From Umezawaea sp039922235 (lineage in GTDB: Bacteria > Actinomycetota > Actinomycetes > Mycobacteriales > Pseudonocardiaceae): a DNA stretch of 16,887 nucleotides. The notes below the pieces were generated by a model. It saw nothing but the letters and a program-made list of their open reading frames with translations, ran no database searches and was not told the origin of the DNA. The stretch covers positions 1 through 16,887 of the forward strand of contig JBDSAJ010001057.1 in NCBI GenBank assembly GCA_039922235.1, read 5' to 3'. This document shows, piece after piece, positions 1 through 7,425 of the stretch. Each line of letters opens with the position of its first letter. The first letter of the stretch is position 1. The position numbers were made by a program, and so were the translations under genes.

Positions 1-138
1 GCACTGTGCCTGGCCTTCGACGACAACCCGGTGACGGCGGGCCAGGTGACGACCGCGACCGCAATGGGGGACGCGCTGACGGAGCGGCTGGTGCGTTCGG
101 GACTCGCTTTCGAGGTGCACAGCACCCGGGACGCCTGA
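1..138 (+). CDS. C-terminal fragment, probable saccharopine-dehydrogenase-like oxidoreductase (trans-acting enoyl reductase type)
   Basis: The frame is open from base 1 to a TGA at 136-138 and gives the last 45 residues of a protein whose start lies outside the window. The segment contains TATAMGDALTERLVRSGL followed by AFEV. From memory, this resembles the C-terminal end of actinobacterial saccharopine-dehydrogenase NADP-binding family proteins, which often end in a PATAMGDAL.ERL..AG..FEV pattern. These are NAD(P)-binding proteins of mostly unknown substrate; some mycobacterial members act as trans-acting enoyl reductases in lipid synthesis. The Rossmann domain is not visible here, so the family call rests on a short tail only. 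Codon third positions are G/C-rich, which supports coding. No terminator is obvious before the next gene. Confidence 0.5.
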   Translation, partial: ALCLAFDDNPVTAGQVTTATAMGDALTERLVRSGLAFEVHSTRDA

Positions 139-243
139 GCGGTTCACCGGTTGGTCGATCCGGGCATTTCGGTCCGCTCCGCACTCCCACTGCCTTACCC
201 TGGAACTGGCAAGTTTTCTGGGAGCCTGGGAGAAAAGTTCAGC

Positions 244-1584
244 ATGAGTGTGCGTTGGCGCCTGGGTGCGCGTGTGTCGGTCGCGGCCGTGGTGACAGCG
301 GTTCCGGTCTGGATCGGCGGTGTCTCGCCCGCCGTCGTGCCGACGGCACAGAGCGTGACGCCCTCGCCGATCTCGATCGCCTCTGGGGACGTCAGCACCG
401 CACCTCTGACACCGAGCGCGGCCGCACTCCAACGGCACTTCCTTGCCCGGGTCGCCCCGGGGCTGCGCCCGATGGTGGTCGACAAGCAGACCACCATCGC
501 CGGCGGCCTCGCACTGCGCACGAAGGCGGAGCGGCAGCGCAAGATCTCGGTGTCGAGCTCGAAGGGCAGCCACGTCTTCACGGCGAGCGCGCTCTCCGAG
601 CACGACCTGCCGTCCGCCGCGATGCGCGCCTACAAGCAGGCCGCGCTGACCATCCACGCCACCCAGCCGGGCTGCTCACTCCCCTGGACACTGCTCGCGG
701 GGATCGGACGGGTCGAGTCCGACCACGGCCGGTACGGCGGCTCGACGCTCGGCATCGACGGCGTTCCCCGGCCGGCGATCGTCGGCATCGCCCTGAACGG
801 CAACGGTCCCGTCGCTGCCATCCGGGACACCGACGGCGGACAGTTCGACGGCGACCGGGTGTGGGACCGCGCGGTCGGTCCGATGCAGTTCATCCCCGGC
901 ACCTGGGCGGCGTTCGCGGCGGACGGCAACGACGACGGCCAGAGCAACCCCAACAACATCTACGACGCCACGATCGGCGCGGGCAACTACCTGTGCTCCG
1001 CGGGCGGCAACATGGACGACCCGGCGCAGCGGGCGCAGGCGATCTTCCGCTACAACCACTCCGACGAGTACGTCGCGACGGTGATGGCGTGGGCGATCCA
1101 GTACGAGCAGGGCGTCGACTCGCTGCCGGACCTCACCGGTTCGGACGCCGACTACCTCCCGCCGTACGACGACACCTCGGAGGACGACGACCCGGCGCCG
1201 GGCACGCCCGGATCGTCGGACCCGTCGTCGTCGACCACTCCGGGATCGTCGTCCAGTTCCTCGACCACCACGACGACGACCACGACGACCACGTCGTCGT
1301 CGTTCGTGAACTGCCCGACGTTCCCGACGGCGACCACCACGCCGACGACCAGCGGAACGACGACGGGCACGACCACCAGCACGACCACCAGCACCACCAC
1401 GCCGACGACCACCACGACGATCTCGGTGCCGCCCGGCTGCCCGACGCCGCCAACGACGACGACCACCGCGACCAGCAAGTCGGTTGCGGTGAACTCGACG
1501 ACGACGGCGGCGGTGAACTCGACGACGGCTGAGGTGAACGCGCCGGCGACCGTCGCGGCCTCGTCGTCGATGAAGCCCAGCTAG
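244..1584 (+). CDS. Secreted lytic transglycosylase (SLT-type) with Thr/Ser-rich C-terminal tail
   Basis: The 446-residue product is predicted to cleave the glycan strands of peptidoglycan outside the membrane. It starts MSVRWRLGAR and continues with a hydrophobic stretch (about 10-32), so it carries a signal peptide or anchor. The soluble-transglycosylase domain spans roughly 120-290. It includes the likely catalytic Glu158 in GIGRVESDHG, the GPMQFIPGTW motif at 212-221 and an AIFRYNHSDEYV segment at 266-277. From about 327 the chain is nearly all Thr, Ser and Pro, broken by two Cys-Pro elements at C357 and C399, and looks like a wall-spanning stalk. ATG 244 is preferred over the in-frame GTG at 151 because GGGAGA lies 10 bases upstream and the signal peptide then sits at the N-terminus. 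A TACCCT at 196-201 could be its -10 box. A strong hairpin follows the stop. Confidence 0.88.
   Translation: MSVRWRLGARVSVAAVVTAVPVWIGGVSPAVVPTAQSVTPSPISIASGDVSTAPLTPSAAALQRHFLARVAPGLRPMVVDKQTTIAGGLALRTKAERQRKISVSSSKGSHVFTASALSEHDLPSAAMRAYKQAALTIHATQPGCSLPWTLLAGIGRVESDHGRYGGSTLGIDGVPRPAIVGIALNGNGPVAAIRDTDGGQFDGDRVWDRAVGPMQFIPGTWAAFAADGNDDGQSNPNNIYDATIGAGNYLCSAGGNMDDPAQRAQAIFRYNHSDEYVATVMAWAIQYEQGVDSLPDLTGSDADYLPPYDDTSEDDDPAPGTPGSSDPSSSTTPGSSSSSSTTTTTTTTTTSSSFVNCPTFPTATTTPTTSGTTTGTTTSTTTSTTTPTTTTTISVPPGCPTPPTTTTTATSKSVAVNSTTTAAVNSTTAEVNAPATVAASSSMKPS
1250..1485 (+). repeat. ACG/ACC trinucleotide-rich tract encoding a Thr/Ser linker
   Basis: This part of the transglycosylase gene is built mainly from ACG, ACC, TCG and AGC codons, including runs of eight to ten consecutive Thr codons (residues about 341-350 and 371-392). 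Two short GTGAACTCGACGACG units follow at about 1489-1532. The low complexity explains long spurious open frames on the other strand. Such a tract may vary in length between strains by slippage or recombination. Confidence 0.8.
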
Positions 1585-1604
1585 TCGTCCGACGCTTCGC
1601 GTTC

Positions 1605-1641
1605 ACGGAGGGGAACCCGGCACCGCCGGGTTCCCCTCCGT
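1605..1641 (+). terminator. 17-bp perfect hairpin after the transglycosylase gene
   Basis: Bases 1605-1621 pair perfectly with 1625-1641 around a three-base ACC loop. There are 17 uninterrupted pairs, 21 bases after the stop codon. No T-run follows, as is usual for actinomycete terminators. Confidence 0.8.
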
Positions 1642-1663
1642 CGTTCGCGCGGAAGCCGGTCGC

Positions 1664-1669
1664 TACCGT
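1664..1669 (+). promoter_or_regulatory. Candidate -10 box for the exopolyphosphatase gene
   Basis: TACCGT fits the actinobacterial TANNNT -10 pattern. It lies 34 bases before the ATG and just beyond the preceding hairpin. No convincing -35 box is seen at the right spacing. The same octamer TACCGTCC recurs at 2726-2733 before the peptide importer. Confidence 0.3.
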
Positions 1670-1702
1670 CCACGGAGAACACCGCGCGAGGAGGACTGGA
1701 CG

Positions 1703-2656
1703 ATGGCACGGGTGGCCGCGATCGACTGCGGGACGAACTCGATCCGCTTGCTGGTCGCGGACGTGACCACGGGCGACGACGGCGCCCACTGGCTGCGCGA
1801 CGTGCACCGCGAGATGTGCGTGGTGCGGCTCGGCCAGGGCGTGGACGCCACGGGTGTGCTGGCCCCGGAGGCCATCGCCCGCACGCGGGCCGCGCTGCTC
1901 GACTACACGGCGGTGCTGCGGCGCAAGGGGACCGAGCGGGTCCGGATGGTGGCGACGTCCGCGACGCGCGACGCCGCCAACCGCGACGAGTTCTTCGCCA
2001 TGACCGCCGAGGTGCTGGGCGTCGAGGCCGAGGTGATCACCGGAGACGAGGAGGCCCGGCTGTCGTTCACCGGCGCCGTCGCCGACCAGGCACCGGAGGA
2101 CGGGCCGTTCCTCGTCTCCGACGTCGGCGGTGGCTCCACCGAGCTGGTGCGGGGCTCGTGGGACGGCGTGACCGCCTCCGTGGAGGCCGCGCGGTCGGTC
2201 GACATCGGCTGCGTGCGGCTGACCGAGCGCTGCCTGAGGTCCGACCCGCCGACGCCCGCCGAGGTCGAGCAGGCGGTCCGGGTGGCGGGCGACGTGCTCG
2301 CGGAGGCGTTCGCCGCCGTGCCGGTCGCCAAGGCGCGCGGCTGGATCGGCGTCGCGGGCACCGTGACCACGCTGGCCGCCATCGCCAAGGACCTGACCGC
2401 GTACGACCCGGACGAGATCCACCTCGCACGGCTGCCGCTGGAGCAGGTCCGCGAGATCACCGAGCGGCTGATCGGGATGACCCGCGACGAGCGCGCGGCC
2501 ATCGGGGCGATGCACCCCGGCCGGGTCGACGTGATCATCGGCGGCGCGCTGGTCGTGCGCACGATCGCCGACCACCTGGCCGCGCACACCGAGGTCGCGG
2601 AGCTGGTCGCGAGCGAGCACGACATCCTGGACGGCATCGCGTTCGCCCTCGCGTGA
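1703..2656 (+). CDS. ppx: Ppx/GppA family phosphatase (exopolyphosphatase type)
   Basis: The 317-residue cytoplasmic protein belongs to the ASKHA-fold Ppx/GppA family, which hydrolyses terminal phosphates of polyphosphate or the 5'-phosphate of pppGpp. Visible motifs are the phosphate-1 loop AAIDCGTNSIRLL (5-17), VATSATRDA (83-91), GDEEARLSF with Glu117 (114-122), the DVGGGSTEL loop (140-148), GVAGTVTTLAA (216-226) and HPGRVDVIIGG (271-281). It ends SEHDILDGIAFAL. The length matches the short, two-domain actinobacterial members that lack the C-terminal HD-like domain of E. coli Ppx. AGGAGG at 1689-1694 lies eight bases before ATG 1703. Actinobacterial genomes often carry two such paralogues, and sequence alone does not settle which substrate this one prefers. 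It has its own candidate promoter and no tightly coupled partner. Confidence 0.9.
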   Translation: MARVAAIDCGTNSIRLLVADVTTGDDGAHWLRDVHREMCVVRLGQGVDATGVLAPEAIARTRAALLDYTAVLRRKGTERVRMVATSATRDAANRDEFFAMTAEVLGVEAEVITGDEEARLSFTGAVADQAPEDGPFLVSDVGGGSTELVRGSWDGVTASVEAARSVDIGCVRLTERCLRSDPPTPAEVEQAVRVAGDVLAEAFAAVPVAKARGWIGVAGTVTTLAAIAKDLTAYDPDEIHLARLPLEQVREITERLIGMTRDERAAIGAMHPGRVDVIIGGALVVRTIADHLAAHTEVAELVASEHDILDGIAFALA

Positions 2657-2725
2657 AGCGGTGGCGGGCCTTGATCGTGACGTGTTCGTGATGGTCCGAT
2701 CGGGCGACCCGCGACACCGCAGCAT

Positions 2726-2731
2726 TACCGT
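2726..2731 (+). promoter_or_regulatory. Candidate -10 box for the peptide importer operon
   Basis: TACCGT fits TANNNT and lies 81 bases before the lipoprotein ATG. If used, transcription would start near 2738 and both leader hairpins would be in the 5' untranslated region. The -35 region (around 2703-2708) is weak, so the call is tentative. Confidence 0.3.
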
Positions 2732-2751
2732 CCCTCTCACGTTCTGGGAAT

Positions 2752-2794
2752 CCACCCTTCGGGGGGTGGGTGTCCGCACCGCCGTGCGGACACC
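2752..2794 (+). promoter_or_regulatory. Two adjacent hairpins in the importer leader or ppx terminator
   Basis: CCACCC at 2752-2757 can pair with GGGTGG at 2764-2769. Next to it, GGTGTCCGCAC at 2769-2779 pairs perfectly with GTGCGGACACC at 2784-2794 around a CGCC loop. The two share base 2769, so they abut or compete. They could terminate ppx transcripts or form a structured leader for the importer. The second ends only nine bases before the ribosome binding site. Confidence 0.55.
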
Positions 2795-2812
2795 GTTGAA
2801 GCGGGAGGATGC

Positions 2813-4432
2813 ATGTCGCGATCACGCTCGGTTTCTTGGCTTGCGCTACCGGTAGCGCTCGTCATGACGCTCACCGCTTGCGGTGGTGGGTCGAGCAAGG
2901 ACAGCGCCGCAGGTACCAACGAGGACGGCACGGTGTCGATCTACGGCACTGAGCCGAAGGCGAACCTGCTGCCCGCGAACACCACCGAGGCCGGTGGTTC
3001 CAAGGCCGTCGAGGGCCTGTACACGCGGCTCGTCGGCTTCAAGCCGGAAGACGGCAAGACCTACAACCTGGCGGCCGAGTCGATCACCACGAGCGACGCC
3101 AAGGTGTACTCGATCAAGCTCAAGCAGGGCTGGAAGTTCCACGACGGCACCGACGTGAAGGCGAAGAACTTCGTCGACGCCTGGAACTACGGCGCCTACG
3201 CGCCCAACGCCCAGCAGGCGTCCCCCTTCTTCGCGCAGATCCAGGGCTACGACGACGTGGCCCCGGCCACCAAGGGCGAGGCGCCCAAGACGGACAAGAT
3301 GTCCGGCCTGGAGGTCGTGGGCGACTACGAGTTCAAGGTGACCCTGAAGGGCCCGTTCTCGGTCTTCACCAGCCAGATCGGCTACCTGCCGTTCGCGCCG
3401 CTGCCGGACGTGTTCTTCGCCGACCCGAAGGCCTTCGTGGACAAGCCGGTCGGCAACGGCCCGATGAAGTTCGTGTCGCGCACGCCGAACGCGTCGATCA
3501 AGCTGGAGCGCTTCGCCGACTACCAGGGCGAGGACAAGGTCCACTTCAAGACCCTGGACATCAAGATCTACTCCAGCCAGGAGACCGCGTACCAGGACCT
3601 GGTCGCGGGCAAGCTGGACTTCATGGAGGCGCTGCCGCCGTCGGCCAAGATCGGCGACAAGCACAAGGCCGACCTCGGTGACCGGGTGCTCAACGCGAAC
3701 CTGCTCGGCATCAGCACCATCGGCGTGCCGTCCTACGTGCCGGGCTACGACAACCTCGACCTGCGCAAGGCGATCGCGCTGGCGATCGACCGCGACAAGA
3801 TCACCAAGACGGTGCTCGCGAACTCGTACGCGCCGGTCGACGGCTGGGTCCCGCCGGGCATCGACGGCTACGAGCCCGGCGTGTGCGGCGAGTTCTGCAA
3901 GTACGACAAGGTCAAGGCCAAGGAGTACTTCACCAAGTCGGGCTTCACCGGCAAGCTGACGATCCAGTCGAACGCCGACGGTGGCCGCAAGGAGCCCCTC
4001 GAGGCGGCGTGCAACAGCATCAAGGACGCGCTGGGCGTCGACTGCGAGTTCGTCGGTGCGACGAACTTCGGCGCGTTCCGGCAGATCGTCGACGGCCACC
4101 AGCTCACCGGCCTGAGCCGGTCCGACTGGTCCGCCGACTACCCGTCGATCGAGAACTTCCTCAACCCGCTGTACCGGACCGGTGGCTCGTCCAACGACAC
4201 CGTGTACAGCAACCCCGCGGTCGACGCGCAGCTGGCGAAGGCCGACAGCACGGCCGACAAGAACGAGGCGATCAAGGCCTACCAGGAAGCCCACAAGATG
4301 ATCGCCAAGGACCTGCCGTCGATCCCGGTCTGGGCGGAGAAGGGCATCGGCGGGTACTCGAAGAACCTGAGCGCCGCGAAGCTGACCTTCAAGCGCGACG
4401 CCGAGTACGCGGCCTTCCGCGTCAAGGCCTGA
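2813..4432 (+). CDS. Peptide ABC importer, substrate-binding lipoprotein (SBP family 5, OppA/DppA-like)
   Basis: This 539-residue protein is the extracellular receptor of the importer encoded by the next four genes. The N-terminus MSRSRSVSWLALPV leads to the lipobox LTAC, predicting lipidation at Cys23. The family-5 solute-binding fold is shown by the KQGWKFHDGTDVKAKNF segment (104-120), PVGNGPMKFV (212-221), LRKAIALAIDRDKI (317-330) and SDWSADYPS followed by ENFL (437-450). Four further cysteines, C358/C362 and C400/C411, could form disulfides outside the membrane. GGGAGG at 2803-2808 lies only four bases before the ATG, which is short. Peptide is the likely substrate because the linked ATPases have oligopeptide-type C-terminal domains, but nickel or other family-5 ligands cannot be ruled out by sequence alone. 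Confidence 0.92.
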   Translation: MSRSRSVSWLALPVALVMTLTACGGGSSKDSAAGTNEDGTVSIYGTEPKANLLPANTTEAGGSKAVEGLYTRLVGFKPEDGKTYNLAAESITTSDAKVYSIKLKQGWKFHDGTDVKAKNFVDAWNYGAYAPNAQQASPFFAQIQGYDDVAPATKGEAPKTDKMSGLEVVGDYEFKVTLKGPFSVFTSQIGYLPFAPLPDVFFADPKAFVDKPVGNGPMKFVSRTPNASIKLERFADYQGEDKVHFKTLDIKIYSSQETAYQDLVAGKLDFMEALPPSAKIGDKHKADLGDRVLNANLLGISTIGVPSYVPGYDNLDLRKAIALAIDRDKITKTVLANSYAPVDGWVPPGIDGYEPGVCGEFCKYDKVKAKEYFTKSGFTGKLTIQSNADGGRKEPLEAACNSIKDALGVDCEFVGATNFGAFRQIVDGHQLTGLSRSDWSADYPSIENFLNPLYRTGGSSNDTVYSNPAVDAQLAKADSTADKNEAIKAYQEAHKMIAKDLPSIPVWAEKGIGGYSKNLSAAKLTFKRDAEYAAFRVKA

Positions 4433-4452
4433 CCGCACAGCTCTCCGAGGAC

Positions 4453-4495
4453 CGGTCCGGCTCCGCGTCAGCACCTCCGGCGCGGAGCCGGACCG
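4453..4495 (+). terminator. 15-bp intercistronic hairpin between lipoprotein and first permease
   Basis: Bases 4453-4467 pair with 4481-4495 (15 pairs) around a 13-base loop, inside the 101-base gap. The position suits partial termination or protection of the upstream message, so that more binding protein than permease is made. There is no T-run. Confidence 0.7.
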
Positions 4496-4533
4496 CTACT
4501 CCGGCGCTTCCCACCACGCAAGGAGCCACAGGC

Positions 4534-5466
4534 ATGGGTCGCTACGTGCTGCGACGCCTACTCCAGCTCATACCGGTGTTCATCGGGACGACCTTCATCA
4601 TCTACGCGCTGGTCTGGGCGATCCCGCAGGACCCGTTCGCGGGCAAGTGCGGCCAGCGGCCCTGCCCCGAGGCCTACATCACCGCGATGAGCGACAAGTT
4701 CAACTTCGACGACCCGCTGCCGCTGCAGTACGTGAAGTACATGGGCAACGTGCTCACCGGCGACTTCGGCGACACGTTCTCGGGCATCTCGGTCGGCGAC
4801 CAGATCGCCACGGCCTACCCGACCACGGTCAAGCTGGCCATCGTCGCGCTGCTCATCGAGGCGCTGATCGGCATCACCGCCGGTGTGCTCACCGGCCTGC
4901 GCAAGCAGGGCTTCCTGGACAACCTGGTCCTGGTCTCCACGCTGTTCCTGATCTCGCTGCCGGTGTTCGTCACCGGCTTCGTGCTGCGCCTGTACCTGGG
5001 CCCGCAGGGACTCGACCTGTTCGACGTCGGCGTGGACTCGACCGACCCGACGATCAGCCAGCTGATCCTGCCGGGCTTCGTGCTCGGCAGCACGTCGATG
5101 GCCTACGTGGCCCGGCTGACCCGCAGCAGCATCGCGGAGAACCGGCACGCGGACTACGTGCGCACGGCCATCGCCAAGGGCCAGCCCACCCGCCGCGTCG
5201 TCGGCATCCACCTGCTGCGCAACTCGCTCATCCCGGTGATCACGTTCCTCGGCACCGACCTGGGCAGCCTGATGGGCGGCGCGATCGTGACCGAGGGCGT
5301 GTTCAACATCAACGGCATCGGCGGGCTGATCTTCCGCGGCATCCAGGAGAAGGAGGGCATCACCGTCACCGGCGTGGTCACGATGCTCGTCCTCGTCTAC
5401 CTGCTGATGAGCTTGATCGTCGACCTGCTGTACGCCGTTCTCGACCCGAGGATCCGCTATGAGTGA
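4534..5466 (+). CDS. Peptide ABC importer, permease (OppB/DppB-like)
   Basis: The 310-residue inner-membrane protein forms one half of the transport channel. It begins MGRYVLRRLLQLIPVFIGTT, the standard start of DppB/OppB proteins, with the first membrane helix at about 9-30. Later helices lie at about 98-120, 130-153, 176-194, 233-255 and 278-302. The cytoplasmic coupling (EAA) loop is YVRTAIAKGQPTRRV followed by NSLIP (208-234), with the conserved Gly216. AAGGAG at 4520-4525 is eight bases before ATG 4534, and this start gives the usual family length. The frame stays open far upstream through the lipoprotein gene, but that is a shadow. The stop overlaps the next start by eight bases. Confidence 0.93.
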   Translation: MGRYVLRRLLQLIPVFIGTTFIIYALVWAIPQDPFAGKCGQRPCPEAYITAMSDKFNFDDPLPLQYVKYMGNVLTGDFGDTFSGISVGDQIATAYPTTVKLAIVALLIEALIGITAGVLTGLRKQGFLDNLVLVSTLFLISLPVFVTGFVLRLYLGPQGLDLFDVGVDSTDPTISQLILPGFVLGSTSMAYVARLTRSSIAENRHADYVRTAIAKGQPTRRVVGIHLLRNSLIPVITFLGTDLGSLMGGAIVTEGVFNINGIGGLIFRGIQEKEGITVTGVVTMLVLVYLLMSLIVDLLYAVLDPRIRYE

Positions 5467-6427
5467 CCCAGGTGCGAGCGGCGCCGGGCTGGAGAAGGCG
5501 GCCGCCGCGGCGGTGGGCGACCTCAGCCACGTGGACGACTCGGCGCAGAAGCAGGGCAAGCCCCGCAGCCTCTGGAGCGACGCGTGGGGCGAACTGCGGC
5601 GCAAGCCGACGTTCGTCATCTCGCTGGTGATCATCTTCGTCGTGGTGGTCATGGCCGCGTTCCCGTCGCTGTTCACCTCGGTGGACCCGCGGGCGGCGAA
5701 CCTGGACAACTACCTGAAGAAGCCGTCGGCCGACGCGTGGTTCGGCTACGACGTGCAGGGCTACGACGTGTACGCGCGGGCCATCTACGGTGCTCGGGCG
5801 TCGCTGCTCGTCGGCCTGTTCTCCACGCTGCTCACGGTGCTGTTCGGCTCCGTGGTCGGCATCTTCGCCGGCTACGCCAAGACCTGGATCGACAGCCTGC
5901 TGTCCCGGTTCGGCGACATCTTCGCGGGCGTCCCGTTCGTGCTGGGCGCGATCGTCATCCTCACGACGTTCAACTCGCCGACCGAGAACCCCAGCGCGAC
6001 GCGGATCATCACCCAGGTGGTCCTGTCCATCGCGGTCCTGTCCTGGCCGGTGTCGATGCGCATCATGCGGTCCGCGACGCTGGTCGCGAAGCAGCAGGAC
6101 TACGTGAAGGCGGCCCGCGGGCTGGGTGCGAGCCCACTGCGGATCGTGTTCCGCCACCTGCTGCCGAACACCGTCGCCCCGGTGCTGGTCTACGCCACGA
6201 TCGCGCTGGGCGCGTTCATCGGCGCCGAGGCCACGCTGGCGTTCCTCGGCATCGGCCTGCGCCCGCCGGTGGTGTCCTGGGGCGTGATGATCAGCGAGTC
6301 CCGCGACTACTTCCAGGCTGCGCCGCACATGCTGCTGTTCCCCGCCGGGTTCGTGACGATCACCGTGCTGGCCTTCGTGATCCTGGGTGACGCCGTGCGC
6401 GACGCCCTCGACCCCAAGTCGCGATAG
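5459..6427 (+). CDS. Peptide ABC importer, permease (OppC/DppC-like)
   Basis: The 322-residue partner permease starts with a hydrophilic cytoplasmic tail (1-50) ending in WGELRRKPTF, typical of OppC N-termini. The first helix follows at 52-68. Further membrane segments lie at about 113-138, 155-170, 185-204, 238-263 and 291-311. The EAA loop reads YVKAARGLGASPLRIVFRHL followed by LPNTVAP (215-241), with conserved Gly221 and Gly223. LGIGLRPP followed by WG (263-275) is a family signature. The ATG lies inside the end of the upstream permease gene (overlap 5459-5466), so translation of the two is probably coupled. The Ala-rich tail (13-20) is less conserved-looking than the rest. Confidence 0.93.
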   Translation: MSDPGASGAGLEKAAAAAVGDLSHVDDSAQKQGKPRSLWSDAWGELRRKPTFVISLVIIFVVVVMAAFPSLFTSVDPRAANLDNYLKKPSADAWFGYDVQGYDVYARAIYGARASLLVGLFSTLLTVLFGSVVGIFAGYAKTWIDSLLSRFGDIFAGVPFVLGAIVILTTFNSPTENPSATRIITQVVLSIAVLSWPVSMRIMRSATLVAKQQDYVKAARGLGASPLRIVFRHLLPNTVAPVLVYATIALGAFIGAEATLAFLGIGLRPPVVSWGVMISESRDYFQAAPHMLLFPAGFVTITVLAFVILGDAVRDALDPKSR

Positions 6428-6438
6428 GAGTTCCGACC

Positions 6439-7425
6439 GTGACCGCACCGCTGCTGGAGGTCGAGGACCTCCACGTGGAGTTCCGCACCCGCGACGGCGT
6501 CGCGAGGGTGCTCAACGGGGTCGGGTACCAGGTCAGCGCCGGGGAAACCCTGGCGGTCCTCGGTGAATCCGGCTCGGGCAAGAGCGTCACCGCGCAGACG
6601 ATCATGGGCATCCTGGACACCCCGCCCGCCTTCGTCACCAAGGGCGAGATCCGGTTCCACGGCGAGGACCTGCTGGCCGCGTCGGACGAGCGCCGCCGCG
6701 AGGTCCGCGGCGACGGCATCGCGATGATCTTCCAGGACGCGCTGTCCGCGCTGAACCCCGTGTTCACCGTTGGCTTCCAGATCGAGGAGCAACTGCGGGT
6801 GCGGCGGGGGATGAGCCGGGCCGAGGCCCGGACCCGTGCCGTCGAGCTGCTCGACCTGGTGAAGATCCCGAACGCGCGCAACCGCGTTCGCGAGTACCCG
6901 CACCAGTTCTCCGGCGGCATGCGGCAGCGCGCGATGATCGCGATGTCGCTCGCGCTCGACCCGGAGATGCTGATCGCCGACGAGCCCACCACCGCGCTGG
7001 ACGTCACCGTGCAGGCCCAGATCATGGACCTGCTCGCGGAGATCCAGAAGGAGCGCGACATGGGGCTCATCCTGATCACCCACGACCTCGGCGTCGTCGC
7101 GGACGTGGCGGACCGGATCGCGGTGATGTACGCGGGCCGGATCATCGAGCACGCGGACGTGTACGAGCTGTTCCGCGCGCCCGGCCACCCGTACACCGAG
7201 GCGTTGCTGGAATCGTTGCCGCGCCTGGACCTCAAGGGCCAGGACCTGAAGACGATCAAGGGCCTGCCGCCGAACCTGACGAACCTCCCACCCGGCTGCC
7301 CGTTCCACCCGCGCGGCCCGCGCGCCGTGGACGTGTGCCGGACCGAGGGGCCCGCCGACCACCGGCTCGGACTCGGCCGCACCAGCGCGTGCCACTTCGC
7401 GGAGGAGGTCGTCAGCCGTGGCTGA
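6439..7425 (+). CDS. Peptide ABC importer, ATPase (OppD/DppD-like) with one cluster cysteine replaced
   Basis: The 328-residue ATPase powers the importer as a dimer with the next gene product. It shows Walker A GESGSGKS (42-49), Q-loop Gln99, signature FSGGMRQRA (157-165), Walker B LIADEP (178-183) and switch His215. The C-terminal oligopeptide domain (about 236-318) normally carries four cysteines that bind a [4Fe-4S] cluster in studied homologues. Here C287, C300 and C318 are present, but the second position is Gly293 (codon GGC at 7315-7317) in PFHPRGPRAV. The start is GTG, with AGGAG at 6426-6430 eight bases upstream. The gene overlaps the next by eight bases. Confidence 0.93.
   Translation: MTAPLLEVEDLHVEFRTRDGVARVLNGVGYQVSAGETLAVLGESGSGKSVTAQTIMGILDTPPAFVTKGEIRFHGEDLLAASDERRREVRGDGIAMIFQDALSALNPVFTVGFQIEEQLRVRRGMSRAEARTRAVELLDLVKIPNARNRVREYPHQFSGGMRQRAMIAMSLALDPEMLIADEPTTALDVTVQAQIMDLLAEIQKERDMGLILITHDLGVVADVADRIAVMYAGRIIEHADVYELFRAPGHPYTEALLESLPRLDLKGQDLKTIKGLPPNLTNLPPGCPFHPRGPRAVDVCRTEGPADHRLGLGRTSACHFAEEVVSRG

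Noticed and set aside
196..201. TACCCT as a -10 box for the transglycosylase gene
   Set aside because: It fits TANNNT, but no -35 is seen at suitable spacing and such hexamers are common. It is mentioned in the gene entry only.
1133..2779. 548-codon open frame on the minus strand across the transglycosylase tail and ppx
   Set aside because: It is antisense to two well-supported genes and its translation is low-complexity Arg/Ser/Val-rich. It results from high GC and the ACG/ACC repeat.
2846..4474. 542-codon minus-strand frame opposite the lipoprotein gene
   Set aside because: It is a shadow of a confidently identified gene and shows no recognisable domain.
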